NCBI RefSeq assembly: GCF_003480915.1
Contig: NZ_QUKD01000003.1
Span: forward strand, 365,424-429,423
DNA: 64,000 nt
Reading direction: 5' to 3'
DNA from: Parabacteroides sp. TM07-1AC
GTDB taxonomy: Bacteria; Bacteroidota; Bacteroidia; Bacteroidales; Tannerellaceae
Every line of letters begins with the position of its first letter. Position 1 is the first letter of the stretch. Below, one piece after another: positions 54,495 to 63,800 of the stretch. A model generated the notes under the pieces. The model had not been told where the DNA came from. It saw only the letters and a program-made list of their open reading frames with translations, and did no database searches. The position numbers and the translations under genes were made by a program.

Positions 54495-56096
54495 ATGCAT
54501 TTAAGAAAGACACTTCTTCTAGCCTTCCTGGCTGTATGTTTTACATTGTCATGTTGGGCCGGAAGTAAATATGAATCGAAAATCACTTCTTTGGAAGGTG
54601 AAAAATGGTGGGGAGGTATGGTTGGCTTAGGCTCTCAAATGCCTTTTAAAGACAACGTCCGTCTATTTGATCTAGCCTCTGAAAACCTGAACAATCAGAA
54701 TGTACCTCTTCTTTTATCTTCTGAAGGAAGATATATCTGGAGTGACAAACCATTTTCTTTCAAGGTAGAGAACGGTAACCTGCAAATATTTTCAGATTAT
54801 GAAAATCTGGAACCCGTATTAGCCGGTAATACATTGAAAGATGCCTATTTGGCAGCATCAAGTAAATATTTTCCCGCTTCAGGAGAGTTACCCGACTCTC
54901 TATTTTTCTCTATGCCGCAATATAATACGTGGATTGAACTGATGTATAATCAGAATCAAAAAGATATTTTAAAATATGCAGACAATATATTAAAGAATAA
55001 ATTCCCGGTAGGAGTTTTCATGGTAGACGATAATTGGCAGAAACATTACGGTAATTTTGAATTCAAGCCAGAACGTTTCCCGGATCCGAAAGGAATGATT
55101 GATCAGTTGCACAAAGACGGATTCCGTATTATGTTATGGATCTGCCCGTTTGTAAGTCCGGATAGCCCTGAATTTCGCGAGTTACAGCAAAAAGGATACC
55201 TGATCAAGAAGAAGGGAACTAAGCAAGCCGCTATAATTCCCTGGTGGAATGGATACAGTGCTTGTTATGACTTGAGTAATCCGGCTGCAGCAGAACATTT
55301 GAAACAGCAGTTACGCAATATGCAGACGCAATACGGTGTCGATGGTTTTAAATTCGATGCAGGTGATATCGGTCATTATAATGATCCGGAACTAGAGTTT
55401 TATGATAAAAAGGCAACATCAGTCGACATGTGTGAATATTGGGCAAAGATAGGGTTAGATTTTCCGTTCAATGAATACCGTGCCGGTTGGAAAATGGGTG
55501 GACAGGCTTTGGTTCAACGCTTGGGTGATAAAGATTATTCATGGAATGCCGTAGGACTTCTTATACCTGATATGATCGCTGCCGGATTATTAGGATACGC
55601 ATACGCTTGTCCCGATATGATTGGCGGAGGCCAGTTCGGTTCTTTCCTGGGGGTAGATCAGACCAAACTGGATCAGGATTTGATCGTTCGTTCCTGCCAG
55701 GTTCACACATTAATGCCTATGATGCAGTTTTCTGTAGCTCCCTGGCGTATTCTCGATGAAAAACATCTGGCTATTTGCCGTGAATATGCCCACTTACATG
55801 AGAAAATGGGTAGTTATATCCTGGAACAAGCCCGCAGGTCCGCACAAACAGGTGAGCCTATTCTCCGCCATATGGAATATGCGTTCCCCCATCAGGGATT
55901 CGTGGATTGTAAAGACCAGTTTATGCTGGGAGATAAATATTTGGTAGCTCCAATCCTGACCAAAGAACATACTCGTAAAGTAATGTTACCCAAAGGGCAA
56001 TGGAGAGACGATACAGGTAAGAAATTTCGTGGACCGAAAACAATAGAGGTGGAGGCTCCGCTGGAGAGATTGCCTTGGTTTGAGAAGATCAAATAA
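54495..56096 (+). CDS. GH31 family alpha-glycosidase
   Basis: A 533-residue secreted enzyme (signal MHLRKTLLLAFLAVCFTLSCWA). The GH31 barrel shows FMVDDNWQKHYGNFEFKPERFPDPKGMIDQLHKDGFRIMLWICPFV and the nucleophile motif GVDGFKFDAGD (Asp about residue 286); the acid/base Asp is probably in RLGDKDYSWN (about 340). The short length and the Asn-Trp-Gln and Pro-Phe-Val segments resemble the alpha-galactosidase/MYORG-like branch more than alpha-glucosidases. It would trim alpha-linked galactose or a related residue from the PUL C glycan; specificity is inferred. Confidence 0.9.
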   Translation: MHLRKTLLLAFLAVCFTLSCWAGSKYESKITSLEGEKWWGGMVGLGSQMPFKDNVRLFDLASENLNNQNVPLLLSSEGRYIWSDKPFSFKVENGNLQIFSDYENLEPVLAGNTLKDAYLAASSKYFPASGELPDSLFFSMPQYNTWIELMYNQNQKDILKYADNILKNKFPVGVFMVDDNWQKHYGNFEFKPERFPDPKGMIDQLHKDGFRIMLWICPFVSPDSPEFRELQQKGYLIKKKGTKQAAIIPWWNGYSACYDLSNPAAAEHLKQQLRNMQTQYGVDGFKFDAGDIGHYNDPELEFYDKKATSVDMCEYWAKIGLDFPFNEYRAGWKMGGQALVQRLGDKDYSWNAVGLLIPDMIAAGLLGYAYACPDMIGGGQFGSFLGVDQTKLDQDLIVRSCQVHTLMPMMQFSVAPWRILDEKHLAICREYAHLHEKMGSYILEQARRSAQTGEPILRHMEYAFPHQGFVDCKDQFMLGDKYLVAPILTKEHTRKVMLPKGQWRDDTGKKFRGPKTIEVEAPLERLPWFEKIK

Positions 56097-56099
56097 AAT

Positions 56100-56193
56100 A
56101 AAAGGGACTGCCCGAAAAGTATCTCTTCGTTCTTGAGATTTGAAATCAATCTTAAATAAATAGAGCCGAAATACTTTTTAGACAGTCCCTTTT
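56100..56193. terminator. 94-nt bidirectional hairpin between convergent PUL C and PUL D
   Basis: AAAAGGGACTG (56100-56110) pairs with CAGTCCCTTTT (56183-56193). After a 4x4 internal loop AAAAGTAT (56115-56122) pairs with ATACTTTT (56171-56178), then CTCT with AGAG. T-runs follow on both strands and the flanking genes converge, so it probably terminates both. The long symmetrical arms also resemble a miniature inverted-repeat element. Confidence 0.8.
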
Positions 56194-56218
56194 TATCTAT
56201 AATATACAAAACAAATAT

Positions 56219-57685
56219 TTATAATTGTACAGAAGTAATAGAAGCCCATCCGTTCAAAATATTATCAGACGGTAAAGACAAAATTATTCCTGGTTGGTTC
56301 TTTTTTGTGCTATCTGTTATTCCAACACATAAATAATAATTCCCCGAAGATAGCTCATCCGGGACTCTAAAAGATGAAGTATAAGAATAATTTTTTCCTT
56401 TCAACCAATCAGAAGGTTCAACATTCACATCAGTATAAACAAATTTAACTTCTTTAGTCAAAGGATCAAGCAAACTAAAACTTACCTGATATTTATGATT
56501 CCAGTTCGGATGACGATTAGGCAAAACTCCTACACCGAAATTAGTCCATACATGTTCAATTTTTAAAGAGTTTTTATCTTGCTGAATCTTTATAGTTAAC
56601 GGATAAAGTCTGTATCCTCCCAACGTAATAAACTTTTGAACCGGGTCAGGCAACTTCTCAATCCAAAACTTACATTGAGCTGGTACTCTTAAATCATATG
56701 TATTAGAGTGAGATACCAAAGCATCTTCCACACCGACAGTCAACGCTTCGCTAAAATTATTTATATTAAAACGTTTTTCTTCTTTAAAATAATCATGATA
56801 ATTGGTTGTATCAGTTGGAGAGTTAAACCAATAACATCCTTCACCAATGAATGCTTTATCAGGGAACAGTTCATTCAGCATTTTTCTTTCTTCGTCATCA
56901 AACCAAAAACTGCCAATGCCATCACGTCGTGGAAGAAATCCCAATTTATCATATACTAAAGGTTTACTGTATTTATAATCGGCAAAAGACAAATTCATGA
57001 CAGTTAAAATCCTTTTAAAGTTATTTGCATATTCTTCTGTCACTCTTCTCATAACATATTCTCTGTTCCTCTCATCTTTAAGGGTCACACCATGCCCTTC
57101 TCCCCATCGTCCTAAACCATAAGCATCAACAAAATCAACAATATCCGGATTATCATACTCTTTTGCAAATGCCCGGATAAAGTTTGTCAATTTTTCAAGA
57201 AAAACCGGATCATCATAATAAGGTTGTTTGTCATTCTCTAAAGACATGGGGGGATCCAGCGTTGACTTACATCCTGCTTTATACACAAAATCAGGAACTC
57301 CATTATCAAAGAAAATCCGAAATGCTAGTTTTAATCCACGATCTTTAGCTTTCCTGATATAATTTTTATAAGCTTCATTGTAAATCCAAGCATACCGACC
57401 CTCCTCTGGTTCCATGACATTCCATAAAACGCGGATATACAAAATATTTGAATATGCTGAAGCATTTACAGCATCCATCTCTTCCCAAAATATTTCAGGT
57501 GTATAGGGATTATTCTTTCCTCCATTAAAAGACCATCCTTCCTCATACATAATCCATCCCATTGCCGGATTCCTTAATACACTAACTGTATCAGGTTTGA
57601 AAGATATAGATACAGTCTTATGGTTGTTGCAACCGGAAAAAGAAAACAATATGGATGAGAGAATTAGTATATAATAAAATTTCAT
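56219..57685 (-). CDS. DUF4832-type surface lipoprotein, probable glycoside-hydrolase fold (PUL D)
   Basis: A 488-residue lipoprotein (lipobox FSFSGC, Cys 19). An N-terminal beta/alpha-barrel-like part contains NPAMGWIMYEEGWSFNGG, YIRVLWNVMEPEEGRYAW and LKLAFRIFFDNGVPDF, which recall GH-like TIM barrels. VDFVDAYGLGRWGEGHGV places a conserved Glu where such barrels have a catalytic acid. The C-terminal part (YRLYPLTIKIQQDKNSLKIEHVWTNFGVGVLPNRHPNWNHKYQVSFSLLD) is DUF4832-like. Activity is unproven. Its start overlaps the preceding gene's stop by 4 bases. Confidence 0.78.
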   Translation of the reverse strand: MKFYYILILSSILFSFSGCNNHKTVSISFKPDTVSVLRNPAMGWIMYEEGWSFNGGKNNPYTPEIFWEEMDAVNASAYSNILYIRVLWNVMEPEEGRYAWIYNEAYKNYIRKAKDRGLKLAFRIFFDNGVPDFVYKAGCKSTLDPPMSLENDKQPYYDDPVFLEKLTNFIRAFAKEYDNPDIVDFVDAYGLGRWGEGHGVTLKDERNREYVMRRVTEEYANNFKRILTVMNLSFADYKYSKPLVYDKLGFLPRRDGIGSFWFDDEERKMLNELFPDKAFIGEGCYWFNSPTDTTNYHDYFKEEKRFNINNFSEALTVGVEDALVSHSNTYDLRVPAQCKFWIEKLPDPVQKFITLGGYRLYPLTIKIQQDKNSLKIEHVWTNFGVGVLPNRHPNWNHKYQVSFSLLDPLTKEVKFVYTDVNVEPSDWLKGKNYSYTSSFRVPDELSSGNYYLCVGITDSTKKNQPGIILSLPSDNILNGWASITSVQL

Positions 57686-59244
57686 AATACAATTTCTGAT
57701 AATATATTAATCCCATATTTTTTATCTTTTGAAATCCACCAGCCGACGTTACCGTTTGCACAACGGATTGCAAAACGATTATCATATTTTAAGCGCTCGG
57801 AACCGTCCGGAATCCAAAGTCCAAGACGATACGTACCTTTACTTAAATCAGCCGGAATTTTCAGGTCACTCTTCACTTTATGTACAAGAGGACTACGCAG
57901 ACTATCCCCCGGTTGATAGGGTTGCCAGGTATTTACATCCGCATTTGTCAGACTTGTATAACAAACATTTTCGGCTTCATCAATCAGAACCAGATAAACT
58001 GGGTGTTCATTAAACAATGTAGAAAAACCCCGATTAATCAAAGATATTTCAACAGAATTCAAATCTGTAAATGACAGAATGGAAGGAGCTGTCATTTCCT
58101 GTAATTCTATCCTATATCCTAAATGATCACGGATATAGTCAAATACATTTCGTTCCGCTGGGGATCCGTCTTTTTTCTTAAAATACGCATCCGAAACTGG
58201 CATCTTATTCTCTTTAAGGAAAGTCGTATCTACAGGAGTCTCTTTCCAATACATCATTGAATATTTATCAGGAGCTCCTCTTTCTTTATAATTATGTATT
58301 GCACTCAAGGAAGTGTAATGTTGCAAAAATAGTTGTCTTGCTGTTTTCATTCCATCTATAATCCAACCGGGTTCCGGATTATCAGGTCCTTTATTTACAC
58401 TCCAATTTCCCCAAGGTAACTCCCCATCTACAGGAAGATAAGGAGATTCCCTCACAATTTGATTAAAAAATTCTGTTCCTTCGTGCATACCTCCATCCCA
58501 CTTATGCGGATCGACAATAATGAAATCATCATGAAAAGAGATCCTGCTATATGCCTTCTCATTCTTTTTCAGAAGGTTTTTGTAAGAGGGGACTCTCACT
58601 TGTAGCATTCTATTTTCAGGTGTCATACACAATATATTTTCAAGTATGATCCGTTTTGTCTCTTCAGATTGTTCCAAACCATGAAAAGAACTATGCCATT
58701 CTCCCCAGGCTCCAATCATTCCTGCTTGTACGACCTGAATAACATCTTTATTTTTTTCAAGAAATGGTTTTAATTGTTCTGTGTGACAAATGATATCTTC
58801 TAGTGTTGGACCAGTTTTCACACGTCCCATAAAATCTGTTTCATAAGCAAAGCGTAAAACAGATTTTTTCCCCAATTTACGCAGCTTATTAAAAAATGTA
58901 TCCATTACCTGGAAATTTTCGTCTGTAAGTTCTTTACCCACCATTCCGGTCAGATAAAAATAAGTTTGTACCAAAGAAACACTATCTGAAGCATACATTT
59001 CAGACTGTTCTTCTAGATAGGAAGTAATATCAGGATATTTCTCCGGTTCCCAAACATAATTTTTGTCAGCAATATCCACTGCAACTTCTAACCGGAAACC
59101 ACGTTCAGGATTGTATAGCCCTTCTAGACCGGTAGAATCATCAGCATAAATACCTTGATAATAAACAGTCCGTCTTGTATTTGTCTTACATGCTGATAAT
59201 ATCGTTATGATGACTAGTAAAAGGAATGTTTTTGTGTATTTCAT
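57682..59244 (-). CDS. DUF4874/DUF4832 surface lipoprotein (PUL D)
   Basis: A 520-residue lipoprotein (lipobox LSAC, Cys 19). The N-terminal DUF4874-like barrel has LEGLYNPERGFRLEV, LVQTYFYLTGMVGKELTDENFQVMDTFFNKLRKLGKKSVLRFAYE and VVQAGMIGAWGEWHSSFHGLE, where WGEWH is a likely active-site strand. The DUF4832-like C-terminus has ILSFTDLNSVEISLINRGFSTLFNEHPVYLVLID and ends LGLWIPDGSERLKYDNRFAIRCANGNVGW. Both modules recur in Bacteroidota PULs with no established activity to my knowledge. It follows susD across a hairpin and overlaps the next gene. Confidence 0.82.
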   Translation of the reverse strand: MKYTKTFLLLVIITILSACKTNTRRTVYYQGIYADDSTGLEGLYNPERGFRLEVAVDIADKNYVWEPEKYPDITSYLEEQSEMYASDSVSLVQTYFYLTGMVGKELTDENFQVMDTFFNKLRKLGKKSVLRFAYETDFMGRVKTGPTLEDIICHTEQLKPFLEKNKDVIQVVQAGMIGAWGEWHSSFHGLEQSEETKRIILENILCMTPENRMLQVRVPSYKNLLKKNEKAYSRISFHDDFIIVDPHKWDGGMHEGTEFFNQIVRESPYLPVDGELPWGNWSVNKGPDNPEPGWIIDGMKTARQLFLQHYTSLSAIHNYKERGAPDKYSMMYWKETPVDTTFLKENKMPVSDAYFKKKDGSPAERNVFDYIRDHLGYRIELQEMTAPSILSFTDLNSVEISLINRGFSTLFNEHPVYLVLIDEAENVCYTSLTNADVNTWQPYQPGDSLRSPLVHKVKSDLKIPADLSKGTYRLGLWIPDGSERLKYDNRFAIRCANGNVGWWISKDKKYGINILSEIVL

Positions 59245-59260
59245 GTTTTTTTATTTTAGT

Positions 59261-59299
59261 AAAATCCGATAATCATTAAAATAATAATTATCGGATTTT
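59261..59299 (-). terminator. Hairpin after susD (PUL D)
   Basis: AAAATCCGATAAT (59261-59273) pairs perfectly with ATTATCGGATTTT (59287-59299). It lies in the 64-base gap between the susD stop and the DUF4874/4832 gene. It probably attenuates downstream expression or protects the susCD mRNA 3' end. Confidence 0.75.
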
Positions 59300-59308
59300 T
59301 GTTTAGAA

Positions 59309-60820
59309 TTAATAACCAGGATTTTGTTCTATCTGTCCTTTACCTTCATTAATTACACTTTGAGGTAACGGTATACGCTCATAATTTTTATTTACTAAAG
59401 TCGTTTGTCCTACTACCTGACACTTGTGTTTAATTGCATCAACATATGATCCATCACGAATTAAATCTTGACGGCGGCAACCCTCAAAGAATAATTCATG
59501 GCCTCTCTCTAATAACAATTTATCCAAAAAGTCACGTGTATTCGAAAAATCTGATCTTTGATATTCAGACAAACCTGCTCTTTTTCTGATTTCATTCAAC
59601 CAATAAAGGGCTTCATCTGTTATCATATTTTGATTACGAACCATTGCCTCAGCATACAATGTAACAGCATCTGCATAACGATATATGATATAATCAGTTT
59701 CACTATTTTCCCCTTGAGTACCTACAAAGTCATAGCAGTCATATTTACAGGGAATTGCACCATAATACAATAATTTATCGCTTGAAACTTTATCATTTAC
59801 TTCGCTATGAGTAGTTCCATCTGTTCCTGTATATGCATAAATAATAGTTTCCAAACGTTTGTCACCCGGTTCAAAAGTATCGAAGAAATCCCAAGATATT
59901 TTGTATCCATTCCACTTTGTCAAAGTTTCAGACCCAGGAAAATCATTTGGTAATACATGAGGATGCCATTTATGCTCTTGCGTTCCACGCAAACAATTAA
60001 CCGCCCAAATTGTCTCCGCATTTTTCTCATTTGCCAATTTAAAAATACTTGCATAATTAGGTTCCAATTTATACCCATATTCAGCTTTTGTCAGTTCACG
60101 TCCTAGTTCCTCTGCCTTTGCCCACTGTTGGGTTTGCATATAGAATTTTAATAAAACCATGTTACACAATCCTTTTGTAAAACGTCCATACTCTGAACTT
60201 TCTTTTGCATAACTATAAGGTAGAACTGATGCTGCAGCAGTAAGTTCTGTTACAATGAAATTCTGCATTTCTTCTTCAGACAAACGTGGAATAATCTGCT
60301 CTTCCAACGGCTTTTTCAAGGTTTCAATATCAGCAATAGGTATTGGTCCATATAAGTCCCACATCGAAAAAGCCAGCCAACCACGAGCACAGTGTAATTC
60401 TGCCAGATATTTATTTTTTACATCATCCGATAAATCCATCTTTTCAATACGATCGATAGTCATGGTAATTTTTCCCATATATTTTGCCCATCGCCAATGG
60501 TTATCATTATAACTGTTTCCCACACTCCATCGATTATAAAGAATCGGTTCCCAACCGCGCCAAGTACATTCTCCATAATCTGACATTAGATCTGAAACTA
60601 GCAATACTCCTGTCGCTATGTTAAACATGCCATCATAGCCATTGTTCATAAATACACTATATGCATTTCCTGTCACCAAAGCTTCTGCATCACTTTCTGT
60701 TGTTGGGAATATTCCTCCATTAATAGAATCATATATTTCTGACTCCAACTCGCAACTGGTAAGTCCAAGTGAGAAAGCAGTAATTACTCCACCAAGCAAA
60801 TAATATTTTATATTCTTCAT
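59309..60820 (-). CDS. SusD/RagB family outer-membrane lipoprotein (PUL D)
   Basis: A 503-residue SusD homologue with lipobox LTSC (Cys 23), then ELESEIYDSINGGIFPTTESDAEALVTGNAYSVF. The central WLAFSMWDLYGPIPIADIETLKKPLEEQIIPRLSEEEMQNF closely parallels the PUL C SusD (48301-49794). The C-terminus is YRYADAVTLYAEAMVRNQN...LLLERGHELFFEGCRRQDLIRDGSY...IEQNPGY. Gene pairs C and D therefore look like a duplicated and diverged susCD module. It begins 12 bases after susC. Confidence 0.95.
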   Translation of the reverse strand: MKNIKYYLLGGVITAFSLGLTSCELESEIYDSINGGIFPTTESDAEALVTGNAYSVFMNNGYDGMFNIATGVLLVSDLMSDYGECTWRGWEPILYNRWSVGNSYNDNHWRWAKYMGKITMTIDRIEKMDLSDDVKNKYLAELHCARGWLAFSMWDLYGPIPIADIETLKKPLEEQIIPRLSEEEMQNFIVTELTAAASVLPYSYAKESSEYGRFTKGLCNMVLLKFYMQTQQWAKAEELGRELTKAEYGYKLEPNYASIFKLANEKNAETIWAVNCLRGTQEHKWHPHVLPNDFPGSETLTKWNGYKISWDFFDTFEPGDKRLETIIYAYTGTDGTTHSEVNDKVSSDKLLYYGAIPCKYDCYDFVGTQGENSETDYIIYRYADAVTLYAEAMVRNQNMITDEALYWLNEIRKRAGLSEYQRSDFSNTRDFLDKLLLERGHELFFEGCRRQDLIRDGSYVDAIKHKCQVVGQTTLVNKNYERIPLPQSVINEGKGQIEQNPGY

Positions 60821-60832
60821 CTTACTTTCTTA

Positions 60833-63800
60833 TTAAAACGTTACATCAACTCCAAAACTAAAACTTGTCACATTCGGATATGAATATTGATTTCCTTCTG
60901 TTTCAGGATCCAATCCATTCCAGTTTGTTATTACAAACGGATTATTTACATCTGCATACACTCGAATACTATTCAATATATTTTTGGACACAGGAATTGT
61001 ATATCCTAAAGTAATATTACGACAACGAATATAAGAGATCTTCTTATAGAAATAGTCTCCTGTACCATTGTCACCGGCACTTAAAATATTAGGGTAGATA
61101 GCTCTTTGATTATCATGTGTCCATGTATCCATATATCCTTTAGAAGCGTTACGCCCCTGTGTCAAACCATATCCCATAGTTGCCCATGATTCATAATAAC
61201 TGGATCCTTTTATTCTGTTAGCTTCACCATAGAAATAAATATTAAAATCAAAGTTTTTATAACGCAATGTATTATTGAAACCAAAAATAAGCGCAGGATC
61301 TTCAGAACCTAATAAAATTTTGTCCTCATCATTCAGGATACCATCATTATTTCGGTCAATTAATTTAACCTGTCCAGGTAGCAATGCTGCCTGATGAGCT
61401 GGAGCCTTTTCCCCCGGCTGCAATAATCCATTTGATTCATACGCAAATATTGGACGAATCCAATCGTCTACACTTTCATAAGCGGCAGGTTTCCAATTTG
61501 GATCACGTTCTTTCCAACGATCGCGATAAAAAGATAAAGTTACATCTGTTGCCCAACTCCAATCACGTGTTGAAATATTCACAGAATTTAAAGTAAATTC
61601 AAAACCTTGACTTTTTGTTTCACCAATATTAGAGGCAATCGTTGTGACTTCATTATAAGATGGCAACGATTTCTCTTTTACCAATAAGTCTGAAATTGTT
61701 CTATTAAAATATTCAACGGTAGTTGATAAACGATTATCGAAGAAACCTAAATCCAAACCAACGTTAAATTCTTTTGTTGTTTCCCAAGTCAGTAACGGAT
61801 TACCTAACTGGGATGCATAAACTCCGGTATAGGATGCATTGCCAAATACATTATTAAAACCAGTATAAAACAAGTCCATCGTGCGGTTTCCCACATTTGA
61901 ATTACCTGTCTGGCCATAACTAACTCTCAGTTTACCATTCGACAAAACAGTATTCATGCTTTGCATAAATGCCTCATCGCTAAAACGCCATCCTGCAGAA
62001 ACAGAGGGGAAATAACCCCAACGATGATCCGGATCGAAGTTAGAAGCACCATCTGCACGTAATGTTGCAGTTAGCAAATATCGTCCCAAATAAGAATAAT
62101 TGATACGTCCGAAATAAGAACCTAAAGCAGATTTTTCAGCACTTGAACCAACAGAAGGTTTGGCATAATTACCGGCTCCTAAATTATTATACAAAAACGA
62201 ATCAATCAGAAAATCCTGATTTCCGGCAGAAACAGATTCATAATTAAACTGTTGATAAGAATATCCCAGTAAAGCCGTCAAACTATGGTTACCAAAATCT
62301 TTGGAGTAAGTAGCAGTTAAATCCATCAAATAATCATTACGATCGGATTGATTAATATTTGCCTGTCCATTGGCTTGTAGACCATACATGGTTGTTTTAG
62401 GCAAATAAACTTTTCTTTTTTCATACTGACGGTCTATACCCAAATTGGCCCGCAACAATAATCCTTTTATTGGTTCAACCTGTACATATCCAGATGCTAA
62501 GAGACGATCTTTAACACTTTTATCTGTAATCTCTAACAACGAGACTGGATTTGGAGTTTGTGTAAAATAAGGATTCACTGAATAATTTCCTTCTTCATCA
62601 TAAATTGGTAAATTAGGATTAAACATTGCAGCAGCAGACAGAATACCTGCATTTTCAAACTCTCCTTTTCCCAAGGGTACATTATCTAGTGTATTACGAT
62701 TGATATTCAAAGAGATTCCAGCCTTTACATATTTTGAAATCTGTTGATCCAGGTTGATTTTACCAGTGAAACGTTCCAAATCATTATTTTTTACTATACC
62801 AGCTTGATTCATATAACTTAATGATGCCATATATTGTGTACTTTCAGTACCTCCGTTTACAGATACATTATGAGAATGCATCATTCCAGTACGAGTCACA
62901 GCATCAAACCAATCTGTATTTCCAGCATTTGCAATATCAGCTTCGCTATAAGTAGGAACATACTCCGGAGCTATATGACCATCTGCTACAGATACATAGC
63001 CCTTATAAACATCTAGCCCATTCGATTTTAAATAATCCTCATAAGTGTAACGGTTATATTGTTGCATATATTCAGCTCCACTCAATGATTTATATCCATT
63101 TTTCATATTTTGAATAGAAACATTACCTGAATATCTGACCTGAGCCTTTTGAGCCTTACCACGTTTAGTTGTTACAATAATGACTCCATGACCAGCGCGA
63201 GAACCATAGATAGCTGTTGAACTTGCATCTTTTAATATCTCTATAGATTCTATATCATTAGGGTTCAATGAAGCCAATACATTATCTGTAGAGCCTGCGT
63301 CATAACGAGTTCCAGATCCCAAAGAACTTCCTGATGAGACAGGAAAACCATCAATAATAATCAGTGGGTCATTACCTGCTCCTGTTGACGCGGCTCCACG
63401 AATACGAAACGTTGAACCACCACCAACTTGCGCACTATTTTGAGTTACTTGCAGTCCTGAGGCTTTACCTGCTAGAGCATGACTAACTGTCGAATAAGTA
63501 TTAATCGGAGTGTCATCCATACTAACAGAAGAAATAGCTCCTGTCAAATCTCTCTTTTTCTGCACACCATACCCTACAACAACTACTTCCTCCAGTGTCT
63601 GTGTATCTTCCTTCAGCAAAACATTAATCACATTTTTGCCTTTAACAACAATCTCCTGCTGAATATACCCTATAAAAGACACCTGTAACGTAGCGCCGTC
63701 CGACACTTCGATGGAGTAATTACCATCCATGTCGGTAGTTGTACCATTGGTTGTCCCTTTTTCGATGATATTGGCTCCGGTGATTGGACCGAAGGCATCG

